In this document: positions 34,435 through 44,732 of the stretch, piece after piece | Layout: each line of letters starts with the position of its first letter | Numbering within the stretch: position 1 is the stretch's first letter | Source of the DNA: Pseudoalteromonas sp. '520P1 No. 423' | Lineage (GTDB): Bacteria; Pseudomonadota; Gammaproteobacteria; Enterobacterales; Alteromonadaceae | Length of the DNA stretch: 64,000 nt | Reading direction: 5' to 3' | Assembly (NCBI RefSeq): GCF_001269985.1 | Contig: NZ_BBZB01000001.1 | Coordinates: 2,914,001-2,978,000, forward strand | The notes under the pieces: model-generated | The model's input: only the letters and a program-made list of their open reading frames with translations | The model's database searches: none | What the model was told of the DNA's origin: nothing | Program-made: the position numbers and the translations under genes

Positions 34435-34653
34435 TTATCTTGTTGTAGAAAACCGACTTCTTTCATATTGACGAATTTGTTGTTTAGCATAATCACTTTT
34501 TGCATAGGCTTTAACTTTCTTTACCCCTACAATTTCAATCATGCTCAAAACAAAATTGCCCGTGTGCTCATGATGTAACTCACAATTAATTCCATCTATA
34601 GCAAGTTTAGATAAATTGTTGTAATCAGAGTTACATGTTTTGTAGTCCAGCAT
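34435..34653 (-). CDS. Hypothetical 72-aa protein
   Basis: Not recognised. A minus-strand frame of 72 residues, MLDYKTCNSDYNNLSKLAID and a basic C-terminus (YAKQQIRQYERSRFSTTR). It has no signal or membrane segment. The ribosome-binding site is weak (only AATTATTCCT before the ATG). It lies between the EIIA-like gene and the ArsC/Spx-like gene, convergent with the first and divergent from the second. The charged, balanced composition is unlike random AT-rich frames, so it may be real, but support is thin. Confidence 0.4.
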   Translation of the reverse strand: MLDYKTCNSDYNNLSKLAIDGINCELHHEHTGNFVLSMIEIVGVKKVKAYAKSDYAKQQIRQYERSRFSTTR

Positions 34654-34736
34654 AGGAATAATTGATTAGCTGAAAATCACTTATAAATATGTTTAAATGT
34701 CGGTAATTAAAAGACTTCAAAGAACTGGAATTAAAA

Positions 34737-35090
34737 ATGAACAAAACAGTTATGTACGGTATAAAAAACTGCGACACCATCAAAAAAGCTAAAAAGTGGC
34801 TAGAAGCCAATGATATTGCATTTGAGTTTCATGATTATCGTGTACAAGGTTTAACAAGCGAGATGTTAGTTGAGTTTGAAGCTGCATTTGGCTGGGAACT
34901 GTTATTAAACAAACGAGGCACAACGTATCGCCAACTAACTCAAGCGCAAAAAGATGGCTTAAATAAAGACACTGCGCTTGAATTATTAGTGGAGTTCCCA
35001 GCAATGATTAAACGTCCATTATTAGTGCATAACGATGCCGCTCATTTAGCTTTTAAAGACGCGCAATATAAAGAGATCTTTAATAAATGA
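34737..35090 (+). CDS. Spx/MgsR/ArsC-family protein (YffB)
   Basis: 117 residues with a thioredoxin-like ArsC fold. The N-terminus [17 protein letters not shown] shows the single active-site cysteine (Cys-12) of the YffB/Spx branch, and [26 protein letters not shown] and [10 protein letters not shown] match conserved segments of the family. It is a putative glutathione-dependent thiol reductase; not a true arsenate reductase. It overlaps dapE by four bases (ATGA), the same yffB-dapE order as in E. coli, which supports the call. Confidence 0.9.
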   Translation: MNKTVMYGIKNCDTIKKAKKWLEANDIAFEFHDYRVQGLTSEMLVEFEAAFGWELLLNKRGTTYRQLTQAQKDGLNKDTALELLVEFPAMIKRPLLVHNDAAHLAFKDAQYKEIFNK

Positions 35091-36217
35091 CCTCACCTGT
35101 TATCGCTTTAGCGCAAGCACTTATTCAGCGCCCTTCAGTGACCCCATTAGATGAAGGCTGTCAGCAATTAATGGCTGAGCGTTTAACTAATGTCGGTTTT
35201 AATATCGAAAACATGTTTTTTGTCGATACCCAAAATATGTGGGCCAGAAAAGGTGATAAGTCACCTGTTTTTTGTTTTGCAGGTCATACAGATGTCGTGC
35301 CAACAGGGCCAGAAAATGAATGGCAAATCCCCCCTTTTAGCGGCGAAATTAAAGAAGGCTATTTGCATGGTCGTGGCGCTGCTGATATGAAAGGGTCTTT
35401 GGCTGCTATGGTTGTCGCAACAGAACGTTTTATTGCTAAATATCCAGATCATAAGGGCTCAATTGCATTTTTAATTACGTCTGACGAAGAAGGTCCATTT
35501 ATTAATGGCACAACTCGTGTGATTGATGAGCTGGAAAAGCGTAACGAAAAAATGGATATGTGCCTCGTTGGTGAACCCTCTTCTACCAAAGTTTTAGGTG
35601 ATGTTGTTAAAAATGGTCGCCGTGGTTCATTAACCGGCTTTTTAACTGTAAAAGGTGTTCAAGGCCATGTGGCTTACCCGCAACTTGCTCTAAATCCAAT
35701 CCATTTAGCTGCGCCTATTATTGAAGAATTAACCAATACCCATTGGGATTCAGGTAATGCATACTTTCCTGCCACCAGCTTTCAAGTTTCTAATATCAAT
35801 GGCGGCACAGGTGCAGGTAATGTGATACCAGGCTCTATAGAGGTTCAATTTAACTTTAGATTCAGTACTGAAGTGACAATGGAAATTCTACAAACGAAAG
35901 TAAATGAGATCATAAAAAAACATAATGTGAATTATGAGTTAAACTGGGTAAGAAATGGCTTACCGTTTTTAACTGATAGCGGACCATTAGTAGATGCGAC
36001 TGTAAAAGCAATTAAGCATATTCAAAATATAGATACTTCGCTAGAAACATCAGGTGGTACTTCTGATGGTCGATTTATTGCTCAAACTGGCGCGCAAGTA
36101 ATAGAATTAGGACCTTGTAATGCCACTATTCATAAAGTTGATGAATGTGTAAAAGCAGATGATCTTGAGATACTAACAGATGTTTATGAACAAATTTTAA
36201 TTGAGACTTTAACATGA
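35087..36217 (+). CDS. dapE: Succinyl-diaminopimelate desuccinylase
   Basis: A zinc enzyme of lysine and peptidoglycan precursor synthesis that cleaves N-succinyl-LL-diaminopimelate. 376 residues, standard length. M20-family metal motifs: [12 protein letters not shown] (about 64-75), the bridging Asp in [13 protein letters not shown] near 98, the catalytic Glu pair in TSDEEGP near 132, GEPSS near 163, and the final His in [14 protein letters not shown] near 345-358. Coupled by overlaps to yffB upstream and to the M15 peptidase gene downstream. Confidence 0.96.
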   Translation: MTSPVIALAQALIQRPSVTPLDEGCQQLMAERLTNVGFNIENMFFVDTQNMWARKGDKSPVFCFAGHTDVVPTGPENEWQIPPFSGEIKEGYLHGRGAADMKGSLAAMVVATERFIAKYPDHKGSIAFLITSDEEGPFINGTTRVIDELEKRNEKMDMCLVGEPSSTKVLGDVVKNGRRGSLTGFLTVKGVQGHVAYPQLALNPIHLAAPIIEELTNTHWDSGNAYFPATSFQVSNINGGTGAGNVIPGSIEVQFNFRFSTEVTMEILQTKVNEIIKKHNVNYELNWVRNGLPFLTDSGPLVDATVKAIKHIQNIDTSLETSGGTSDGRFIAQTGAQVIELGPCNATIHKVDECVKADDLEILTDVYEQILIETLT

Positions 36218-36885
36218 TGTTTTCATCTGAAATTTTAACCGGTCAAACCCAAAAGCACTTAGTTGAATTTCATGGTTCACTTGTTAATTGGGCAATAGTC
36301 AGTGATTTGCAATCATTAACTATTGCCGCTAAAAATGCTGGTTTTGATTTAGCAATTGCTTCAAGCTTTAGAGGTTTTGATAGACAGTTGATGATTTGGC
36401 AAAAGAAATACAATGGCATTAACCCTGTATTTGATATCAATGATAACCCTGTTGAGTTAAATGGATTATCTGATTTAGAAAAATGCCAAGCTATTATGTT
36501 GTTCTCCGCCCTGCCAGGTGCGAGTCGGCACCATTGGGGCACTGACTTTGATTTTTATGATAAAGCCGCGATCACAGATAAGTATCAAATTCGTTTACAA
36601 CAAGATGAATATAGTGAAGGTGGCAGATTTGCGGCTTTAACTGCTTGGTTAGATGACAATATGGCAGAGTTTGGTTTTTATAAACCTTACGATGAATACC
36701 GTGGAGGCATCGCTGTCGAACCTTGGCATATTAGTCATAAATCTACTGCAGATATGATGCTTAAAAAGTTCTCAGTTAAAAAGTTAGAAAAGGTTTTAAA
36801 GCAATATGACTTTGCTGGAAAAGAAGCCGTTTTATCGAATTTACCTGAGCTATATACCCAGTTTGTTATGAATATAAACGCTTAA
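36214..36885 (+). CDS. M15-family D-alanyl-D-alanine carboxypeptidase (VanY-like)
   Basis: 223 residues without a signal peptide. The M15B zinc motifs are present: [18 protein letters not shown] near 49-66, [11 protein letters not shown] near 106-116 (the His-x6-Asp pair) and VEPWHISH near 172-179 (catalytic Glu and third zinc His). It removes the terminal D-Ala from peptidoglycan stem peptides or processes D,D-dipeptides in the cytoplasm. Overlap of four bases with dapE gives a cell-wall-oriented operon. A hairpin (36890-36919) follows. Confidence 0.88.
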   Translation: MMFSSEILTGQTQKHLVEFHGSLVNWAIVSDLQSLTIAAKNAGFDLAIASSFRGFDRQLMIWQKKYNGINPVFDINDNPVELNGLSDLEKCQAIMLFSALPGASRHHWGTDFDFYDKAAITDKYQIRLQQDEYSEGGRFAALTAWLDDNMAEFGFYKPYDEYRGGIAVEPWHISHKSTADMMLKKFSVKKLEKVLKQYDFAGKEAVLSNLPELYTQFVMNINA

Positions 36886-36889
36886 TAAA

Positions 36890-36919
36890 GTCACTCCCGA
36901 TGACCTTTATCGGGAGTCT
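36890..36919. repeat. REP-like palindrome, copy 2
   Basis: GTCACTCCCGA ... TCGGGAGTCT, a 7- to 8-bp stem (36894-36900 / 36910-36916) with a 9-base loop. It aligns with the element at 11024-11054 (loop end TTTA shared); the stem differs by a T-A to C-G exchange that keeps pairing. It lies just after the M15 peptidase gene and may also stop transcription. Confidence 0.6.
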
Positions 36920-36956
36920 TGTCTGTTGTCTTTATTAAAATACAACAGGCATCTCA

Positions 36957-37508
36957 CTAAGCAATAAAGTCTGCTTCAAGCTGTTCTAAAAATTCAGATA
37001 CAGAATCCGCAATTTTTTGGTGCGGACGTTTACCCACATATTCAAGCCAAACATAACCCGTACAGTTTTCTACGGTCACTAATAAATCATCTTCTTGGGT
37101 TAACGCAATGAAAACTGTTTCATCATGTTTTAATTTTTGCTTCATTAATACATGGCCTGTGATGTTTTGCTGTAATTGGTCATAATCATCTTCACTCCAA
37201 GCCTGAAGCAAAACTAATTGTCCCCATGGAGAGCTTACCGTAATATTATCAGCATAAAAGCTACCATAGTACTGGCTTATTTGTTCAGGAAATTGAACTT
37301 CTAGAGCGCGACTTAAATTTTCCATATCAGTTTTTGGCGCTTTCTCAATTGCTTGCCACTGAATTTGACCATTTACTAAGGTATCAGTTATTTCACAAGG
37401 GCTAGGCCATTGCGGGTCATGGGCTACAACAGGAAGTTGATCTGTTTTTTGTTTTGCTTGATTTTGATATTGATTAAATAGGGTTTCTAATTTTTTATAA
37501 ACTGACAT
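36957..37508 (-). CDS. syd: SecY-interacting protein Syd
   Basis: 183 residues, like E. coli Syd. The opening [11 protein letters not shown] and W-P-S-P-C segment ([11 protein letters not shown] near 29-40), [27 protein letters not shown] and [20 protein letters not shown] are conserved in the family. Syd is a soluble inner-membrane-associated protein that binds SecY and checks its assembly. The gene is divergent from queF with a 67-bp gap, the same neighbour pair as in E. coli. Confidence 0.92.
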   Translation of the reverse strand: MSVYKKLETLFNQYQNQAKQKTDQLPVVAHDPQWPSPCEITDTLVNGQIQWQAIEKAPKTDMENLSRALEVQFPEQISQYYGSFYADNITVSSPWGQLVLLQAWSEDDYDQLQQNITGHVLMKQKLKHDETVFIALTQEDDLLVTVENCTGYVWLEYVGKRPHQKIADSVSEFLEQLEADFIA

Positions 37509-37575
37509 ACTGCATGATCACTTAACTTTCGTTACAATGGACGCAATTGTAACCTTAAAAGCAAAATTTATATAT

Positions 37576-38424
37576 ATGACAGCATACGACAATTCTGAAG
37601 CACTAAAAGGCACGCTTTTAGGCCAACAAACTGAATATAAAGATCAATACGATGCAAGTTTACTTTTTCCGATTCCTAGAAAGCTTAATCGTGATCAGTT
37701 AAATGTTGTTGAGTCTGACTTACCTTTTAAAGGTCAAGACTTATGGACTGGCTACGAAATGTCTTGGTTAAACTCAAAAGGCAAACCACAAGTTGCGGTT
37801 GCTGAGTTTATTTTTCCTTGTCAAAGCAGTCATTTAGTTGAGTCTAAGTCATTTAAACTATACTTAAATAGTTTTAATCAAACCCGATTTGTTGATTGGC
37901 AAACAGTTCAAGCACATTTAGTTCGAGATTTATCTCAAGCTGTAAATGCTCCAGTTCAAATAAAACTATATAAAGCAGATGAGTTATCATCACTACAGCT
38001 GACAGCCCTTCCTGGCTTATGTATTGATGATTTAGATATAGAAATAGATGATTATCAATTTGATAGTAATTTATTAAAGCTAAGCGATAGCAATGAGCAA
38101 GTAACTGAAATGCTACATAGTCATTTATTAAAATCTAATTGCTTGATCACATCTCAGCCTGATTGGGCAAGTATTGTAATTCGTTATTCAGGCACGCAAA
38201 TATGCCACGAAAGTCTATTACGTTATCTAATATCATTTAGAAACCATAATGAATTTCATGAACAATGTGTTGAACGTATCTATTGTGATATACAAAGTAA
38301 ATTAGGCATAAAAGAGTTAGAAGTGTATGCCCGTTATACCAGACGTGGCGGATTAGATATCAATCCATACCGTGCTACAAATAATGATGAAATCCCATTT
38401 GTAATAAAAACTAATCGTCAGTAA
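37576..38424 (+). CDS. queF: NADPH-dependent 7-cyano-7-deazaguanine reductase
   Basis: Reduces preQ0 to preQ1 in queuosine synthesis. The open frame begins at 37537, but the ATG at 37576 gives 282 residues, the same as E. coli QueF, with the normal opening (about [20 protein letters not shown]). It is the long, two-T-fold form: the NADPH motif [17 protein letters not shown] is at about 94-110, the catalytic Cys is in [15 protein letters not shown] to [20 protein letters not shown], and the motif is completed by [10 protein letters not shown] with Cys near 235. Ends in a 13-bp-stem terminator. Confidence 0.93.
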   Translation: MTAYDNSEALKGTLLGQQTEYKDQYDASLLFPIPRKLNRDQLNVVESDLPFKGQDLWTGYEMSWLNSKGKPQVAVAEFIFPCQSSHLVESKSFKLYLNSFNQTRFVDWQTVQAHLVRDLSQAVNAPVQIKLYKADELSSLQLTALPGLCIDDLDIEIDDYQFDSNLLKLSDSNEQVTEMLHSHLLKSNCLITSQPDWASIVIRYSGTQICHESLLRYLISFRNHNEFHEQCVERIYCDIQSKLGIKELEVYARYTRRGGLDINPYRATNNDEIPFVIKTNRQ

Positions 38425-38432
38425 ATTAATTC

Positions 38433-38461
38433 CGGGTAAATAAATCAAATTTATTTACCCG
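38433..38461. terminator. Bidirectional terminator (queF / serine hydrolase)
   Basis: CGGGTAAATAAAT and ATTTATTTACCCG pair perfectly over 13 bp around CAA. It lies between convergent genes. Confidence 0.85.
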
Positions 38462-38482
38462 CTTTATCTTCATATCACATAG

Positions 38483-39924
38483 TTAAAGCAATGCTTTTAA
38501 CTTTTTAATTGCTTGTTTCGCATTTTTGTTTTCTTTATCTAAAGCTAAAGATTTCTTATAGTTACTCAATGCTAGCCTATTGTTATTTATAGATAGATAC
38601 CCTTCGGCTAAACTATCGTAGGCATTCGCTGATTCAGGGTTATTTACAACATTCAACTTGAATATTTCAATAGCGGCTTCAATCAAGTTTAAATTAAGTA
38701 ACTCATAACCAAAGTAATTTAACCTTCTTTCGCTCAAACTTTCACCTTGCTTATTTAACTGAGTGTACTTTTGTAAAGCAACATTGACCCCCTCATCAAT
38801 AATCCAATCATAGAGTCTATTTTTAAGGTGTTTATTTGCTAACTCATAAGGTTTTCCATATAAAATATTGGTAATTCCTTTATTTAGCGCACGCATTGGT
38901 ACACCACCTGTATTGTTTAAAATCACAATTAATAATTTATCTTGTAGAATGCGAGTAATACTTGAATTAAAACCATTTATACCGCCACCATGGTTAATAC
39001 TTGTAATTTTTTTACCTAATTCAGATGTTGGTATTTCGTTAACTTCCCATCCATAAGCATAATTTCTGTGTTTTGATACTTTAAACATTTTTTTATTGAA
39101 TTTTTACTTAATAAGCTTTCGGTATATAACGCATTATCCCAAAGTGATAAATCTCTTACGGTTGAATACATAGAACCTGCCGCATAAGGTATCGACATAT
39201 CAAGGTAACCTGTATTGACATAGCCATTAAGTTTTTTGTCATAGCCACTTGCTCTATTTTTTATAATTACAGAACTATTATCATAACCTGTGTTATTCAT
39301 GCCTAAAGGGCTCAATATTTTATCATTTAGCACAGATTCATAACTTTGCTTTGTTACTTTTTCAATTATATTGCCAAGTATAAAATAACCAGAATTGCTA
39401 TATGTGAATTTTGTACCTGGTTCAAAGTCTAAATCATCGCTACAAAATTGCTTAGTAAACTCATCTACAGAATAGTTATTACGACTAATATCTTTTCTAA
39501 AATTTTTAATCCGTAAATAATTCGGTATACCCGAAGTATGATTTAGTAAATGATGTATTGTCACTTTATCGCCTATATCTTTACGAAAACCTTTTAAATA
39601 TTCACTTATAGGTGCATCTAGTTTTAATACATTTTCTTCAACCAACTGCATTATTAACATGGCTGTAAACTGTTTTGTTAAAGATGCGATACGAAACTTA
39701 GTATCTAACGTATTTTTTATATCCCATTCAAAATTAGCAAAACCATATGCTTTTTCAAATATCACTTCATTATTTTGTGAAACCAAAACCGTACCGTTAA
39801 ATTCTTTAATGTTGTGAAATTCACTTACGAATTTTTCAATTTCAATAGCTTTGTCATATGCCAAAGCCGGCCAAACCATGATTCGAAATAGAATAATTAT
39901 CAGACATTGCGATTTAATTTTCAT
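38483..39924 (-). pseudogene. Beta-lactamase-fold serine hydrolase with TPR tail, split by -1 frameshift at A7
   Basis: Frame 1 (39924 to 39016) has a signal peptide and the penicillin-binding motifs SxxK (ASLTKQF near 80) and YxN (YSNSGY near 170). At 39088-39094 (A7 on the coding strand) frame 1 leaves the gene and ends 25 codons later. The -1 frame (39088 to 38483) continues with RNYAYGWEVNE, the third motif HGGG (SINHGGGINGFNS) and a TPR-like C-terminus (YDSLAEGYLSINNNRLALSN ... YKKSLALDKENK). Together they form one protein of about 480 residues. The codons at the break are ATA AAA AAA TGT, a canonical A_AAA_AAA slippery heptamer, so frameshifting could restore it; a base deletion or sequencing error is the simpler reading. 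Confidence 0.82.
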
Positions 39925-41038
39925 AACTTTCCTTATATATATTAAACATACAATCAGCTGGAAATGATGCTCATTAGCTGATCAATATTACTGTATATAA
40001 AAAAGTAAGAATCTAGCTGACAAACAAAGTCTTTTTCGGTGACATAAAGTGACAACCTAAAATAAACCTTGTAACATATTGTATTAATGGAAATAAAATA
40101 GCATATAATAAATGGATAAATTATTAGTAGGCGATAGTTTAGTTATAACTCCAAGCGAAAGATCAGTCTTGAAAAACGACATTGAGCTTAACCTTTCAGA
40201 GCTATCATATCGTTTATTACTGACGCTAGTTCAAAATACCCCAAATACAGTAAGTCATGATGAGTTAATGAAAGCTGTTTGGCCAGATCGGGTCGTATCT
40301 GATGAAAACCTAAAAAAACGAATATCTAGACTAAGAGATTCTCTTGGAGACTCTTCTGATAATCCCAAATATTTTGTTGCCGAACGCGGACTCGGTTACC
40401 GATGCATTTCAACTGTATGCAAGGCCCCTAATACTAAAAAAGATCTTTCTGAAAAGTCACATGACCTTTTAAAAATCAAAACGAATAAAAACTTGCTCAA
40501 ATTTGTTACTTTCTTTTTGATATTTATAACATTAATAATCGCATTATTTCTTCTAAGCCCAAAAGAAGAAGAGACCAATATCAGTAACTTTGATTATGAG
40601 TTTCAAGCAGCACAATATTATGCACGCTTTAACCAAAAAGATAACGATAAAGCACTTTCACTTTATCAAAAATCAATAAAGTTAAATCCAAACAAAGGTT
40701 CAATCAATAGTGGATTAGCTAATGTGTATGCACAAGGCTATTATCAGTTTGGAAAAGCTGATCCTTGGTTACGAAATGCTATAAAGTTCGCTAAAAAGTC
40801 AATAACTCTTGAGCCAAACAAACCTTGGGGATACCAATCATTAGGTTTTTCACTTTACCTTAAGGGCAACTTTACTGAATCTATAAATTTATTCGAAAAA
40901 GCAAGTGAACTTGCTCCTAATTGGGGAGTACCCTTAGCATATCAAGCATTAATATACCTTGAGGTTTGTAGTGGTACAGTAGTTTTGGCCACCTAATAAG
41001 AAATGTTATGATTATTTCATAACCAATTTAGGTGACAT

Positions 41039-42222
<1,184 letters not shown>

Positions 42223-42933
42223 CCACTACAGTTGGCAATCCTATAATGGCTTATCCCCTTATAAAAAAAGCCATAGATAAATCTCCTAATAATCCTGAGG
42301 TAATGCTTATTTTATCTCAGACATATCAAAAATTAAGTATGCCTAATCATGCAAAAGCGACACTAGAGCAATCTTTAGAATTTAACCCTGATTATCGATT
42401 ATCTCAAAGCTACCTCACTGAGTTAAATCTAATTACCAATGATGCCTCATTATCCAAGATAATTACACAAATAGATGACGATAAAAATACAACTTCTCAG
42501 TTTGATCACTGGCTTATAGCGCAACATTTATTACAATCCGAAAACCTGCAATTAGCCAAAAACAGTTTTGAACAAGCCGCCTTATTAGGTGGTCGATATA
42601 GCTTACCTGCTCAAGTATATATTTCAGTTATTAATAAAGATAAATATCAAGTCAAACTATTAACACAACAAATTGAAAATGAGATAGAGAAAGGAAATCA
42701 GTGGCCTGAGCTTAAATTTATTAAAGGACTCTTATTATTTGCCAATAACGCCACCGAAAAAGCAATAGGCGAACTGATCCTTGCTATCGAGTCGGGTTTC
42801 ACCCTCGAATATCGCTTTGAAAATATATCTATACTTTTAAGTATTGATCAGGAGTCTAAATTTAAAAATGTTCTTCATAAATTAACTCAAAAAAATAGAC
42901 TAAATAGATTAAAGCGAGTGCCTAGATAGTCTT

Positions 42934-42975
42934 TTTTGATTTCCCTTTAAATGAGTATTTAAAGGGAAATCAAAA
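42934..42975. terminator. Bidirectional terminator (TPR regulator / cyclophilin)
   Basis: TTTTGATTTCCCTTTAAAT and its exact 19-base complement are separated by GAGT, between convergent genes. Confidence 0.9.
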
Positions 42976-42980
42976 CATAT

Positions 42981-43868
42981 TTAGCCTTGACGCATAGGTA
43001 CAGATACAGCACAGATATCTGTGTAATTTGGTGTCGCTAAAAACCAATCTTCAGGGCGGTTTCTTCTTGCTTTAATTAAGGTTTTAAAAGACTCTGATTC
43101 TGTTTTCATAATATCGATTACTAAAGGTCTTTCTTTTAAATAGTCAGCTGCCACTTTAACATCTTTGATCACATTGTAATTTTTAAATGCTAAATCAGTA
43201 TCATCTTTTGGTTGGCGTTCGAGACGTTGAATGTGCTCCATACCCGTGATCACACGACCAAAAGAAGTAATATTATGATCTAGGTATCTAATCGCACCTA
43301 AAGCCACGTAAAACTCAGTACCGCCACTATCAGCTGAGTTTCCTCTGGCCATAGCAAAAGTGCCTGGGCAGTGAGTTTGCCATGTTTTTGTCGCATCATC
43401 ATTTTGCGCAACAGCAAAACCATTTAAAAAGCCTGTACGACTTGCATAACCATCTTTATCATCAACTAATGTGATTACCTGTGCTGATTGTGTTAATTTA
43501 TAAAATTCGGCTTTAATGGCTGATTTTCCAACTTTTGGTTTTTTGGTTTCTTTGGCATCTCCACCTTGGGCGACAAACCCTTCAACAAAACGATAAACAT
43601 TTAAGTCTTTATAGAAGCCTTCTCTGGCTAATTGTTTTATATTTTTTACATGTCCAGGCGCCAGTTCTGGGTTAAGTTCGATTACAACAGTGCCCTCTTC
43701 AAGCTCAAGATATAAAGTATTTTCTGGATCCAATTTACGCCAGTCGGTTGTAGGTGCCTTTTTGATAATTTCGGCAGGAGAAGCTACTTTTTCAATAACT
43801 TGATTACTCGCTGATGCAAAATTTGCAACTAAGATACTGCAAGCAATAAAACTTTTAACTTTATTCAT
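42981..43868 (-). CDS. Secreted cyclophilin-type peptidyl-prolyl isomerase
   Basis: Catalyses proline isomerisation during protein folding in the periplasm. From ATG 43868 it has 295 residues with a signal peptide (KVKSFIACSILVANFASAS). The cyclophilin fold appears from about 45: LYLELEEGTVVIELNPELAP, FYKDLNVYRFVEGFVAQGGD, TFAMARGNSADSGGTEFYVA, and a HNITSFGRVITGMEHIQRL end, with inserts. The frame is open to 43913, but the start at 43868 overlaps the stop of the upstream gene by eight bases and begins the signal peptide. It belongs to a run of envelope genes with tamA/tamB. Confidence 0.88.
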   Translation of the reverse strand: MNKVKSFIACSILVANFASASNQVIEKVASPAEIIKKAPTTDWRKLDPENTLYLELEEGTVVIELNPELAPGHVKNIKQLAREGFYKDLNVYRFVEGFVAQGGDAKETKKPKVGKSAIKAEFYKLTQSAQVITLVDDKDGYASRTGFLNGFAVAQNDDATKTWQTHCPGTFAMARGNSADSGGTEFYVALGAIRYLDHNITSFGRVITGMEHIQRLERQPKDDTDLAFKNYNVIKDVKVAADYLKERPLVIDIMKTESESFKTLIKARRNRPEDWFLATPNYTDICAVSVPMRQG

Positions 43869-44706
43869 TTGAAACCTTATTGTTTGTATTATACCAATAT
43901 TCAGATATATCAATTGGTGCCGTTCTTGGCAGTGTTGGATTATCTAATCGAATCAATGTTCTTTTAGCTAAATTTACATTTTCTATCACATGAGAAAAAT
44001 GTTTATCGAACAACTTTTGCCAGCTGCCATCTTTTAGAGATAAATTAAGACCTTTTTCTAGTGCATCATGAAGCACTTGATTTTCTTTTGCCACAAAGAA
44101 ATAAACTGCTGATGGGTAATATAAAACAACATGTTTATCATAGGTTAATTCAGGTTGGAGTTTATAAGAACCGACTTCTAGTAAGCCATCAGGAATTGCA
44201 TCTATCCGTCCGGATTTTAACAAATTATTTGCCTGACTATGAGATGAAAAACTTAATATTGATAATTCATTTTGCTTGAAAATCTCTAAATCTGGCCAAT
44301 CAAATCTAAGGCCAAAATGGACTTTTCTAATGTCTATCGTATTTTGTTTGTTTTTAAATAAGTCGGGAGTGCGCTTATTAATAAGTGGAATTCGATATCC
44401 CAACAACCCTCGATCTAGTGGGATTTTAACAGCTAAAGCTTGCTCTTCCCTCTTAACATTCGTAACAGTCCAAAATAGGTCAAGCGATTTATCTTTACCT
44501 AACAATAGAATGGTTCTTTTTTGACTTGGTAAGTCTTTTACCGGTATACAATTAAATTTTTGACCTGACTTATCAAGCACCAAAACAAACAGCTCTGCAA
44601 TATAATCATTTGCAGGTGATTGATAACGTATAGTTAAAACGTCATTATTTGCATAAGTTGAGGTGCCCATGAAAAAAAACAGTAAACAAACAACTTTCAT
44701 ATTCAT
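43861..44706 (-). CDS. Periplasmic solute-binding-like protein (SBP_bac_3 type)
   Basis: 281 residues from ATG 44706, which has GAGGTTAAA in front and starts a signal peptide (MNMKVVCLLFFFMGTSTYA); the frame extends 36 bases further upstream. The mature part resembles family-3 binding proteins: SLDLFWTVTNVKREEQALAV near 75, FVAKENQVLHDALEKGLNLS near 200 and DGSWQKLFDKHF. No ABC permease or ATPase genes are nearby; such lone proteins in Alteromonadales often act as sensors or have lost transport roles. Same strand as tamB and the cyclophilin. Confidence 0.75.
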   Translation of the reverse strand: MNMKVVCLLFFFMGTSTYANNDVLTIRYQSPANDYIAELFVLVLDKSGQKFNCIPVKDLPSQKRTILLLGKDKSLDLFWTVTNVKREEQALAVKIPLDRGLLGYRIPLINKRTPDLFKNKQNTIDIRKVHFGLRFDWPDLEIFKQNELSILSFSSHSQANNLLKSGRIDAIPDGLLEVGSYKLQPELTYDKHVVLYYPSAVYFFVAKENQVLHDALEKGLNLSLKDGSWQKLFDKHFSHVIENVNLAKRTLIRLDNPTLPRTAPIDISEYWYNTNNKVSNE

Positions 44707-44732
44707 TTTAACCTCTATTATATTAATTAGTG

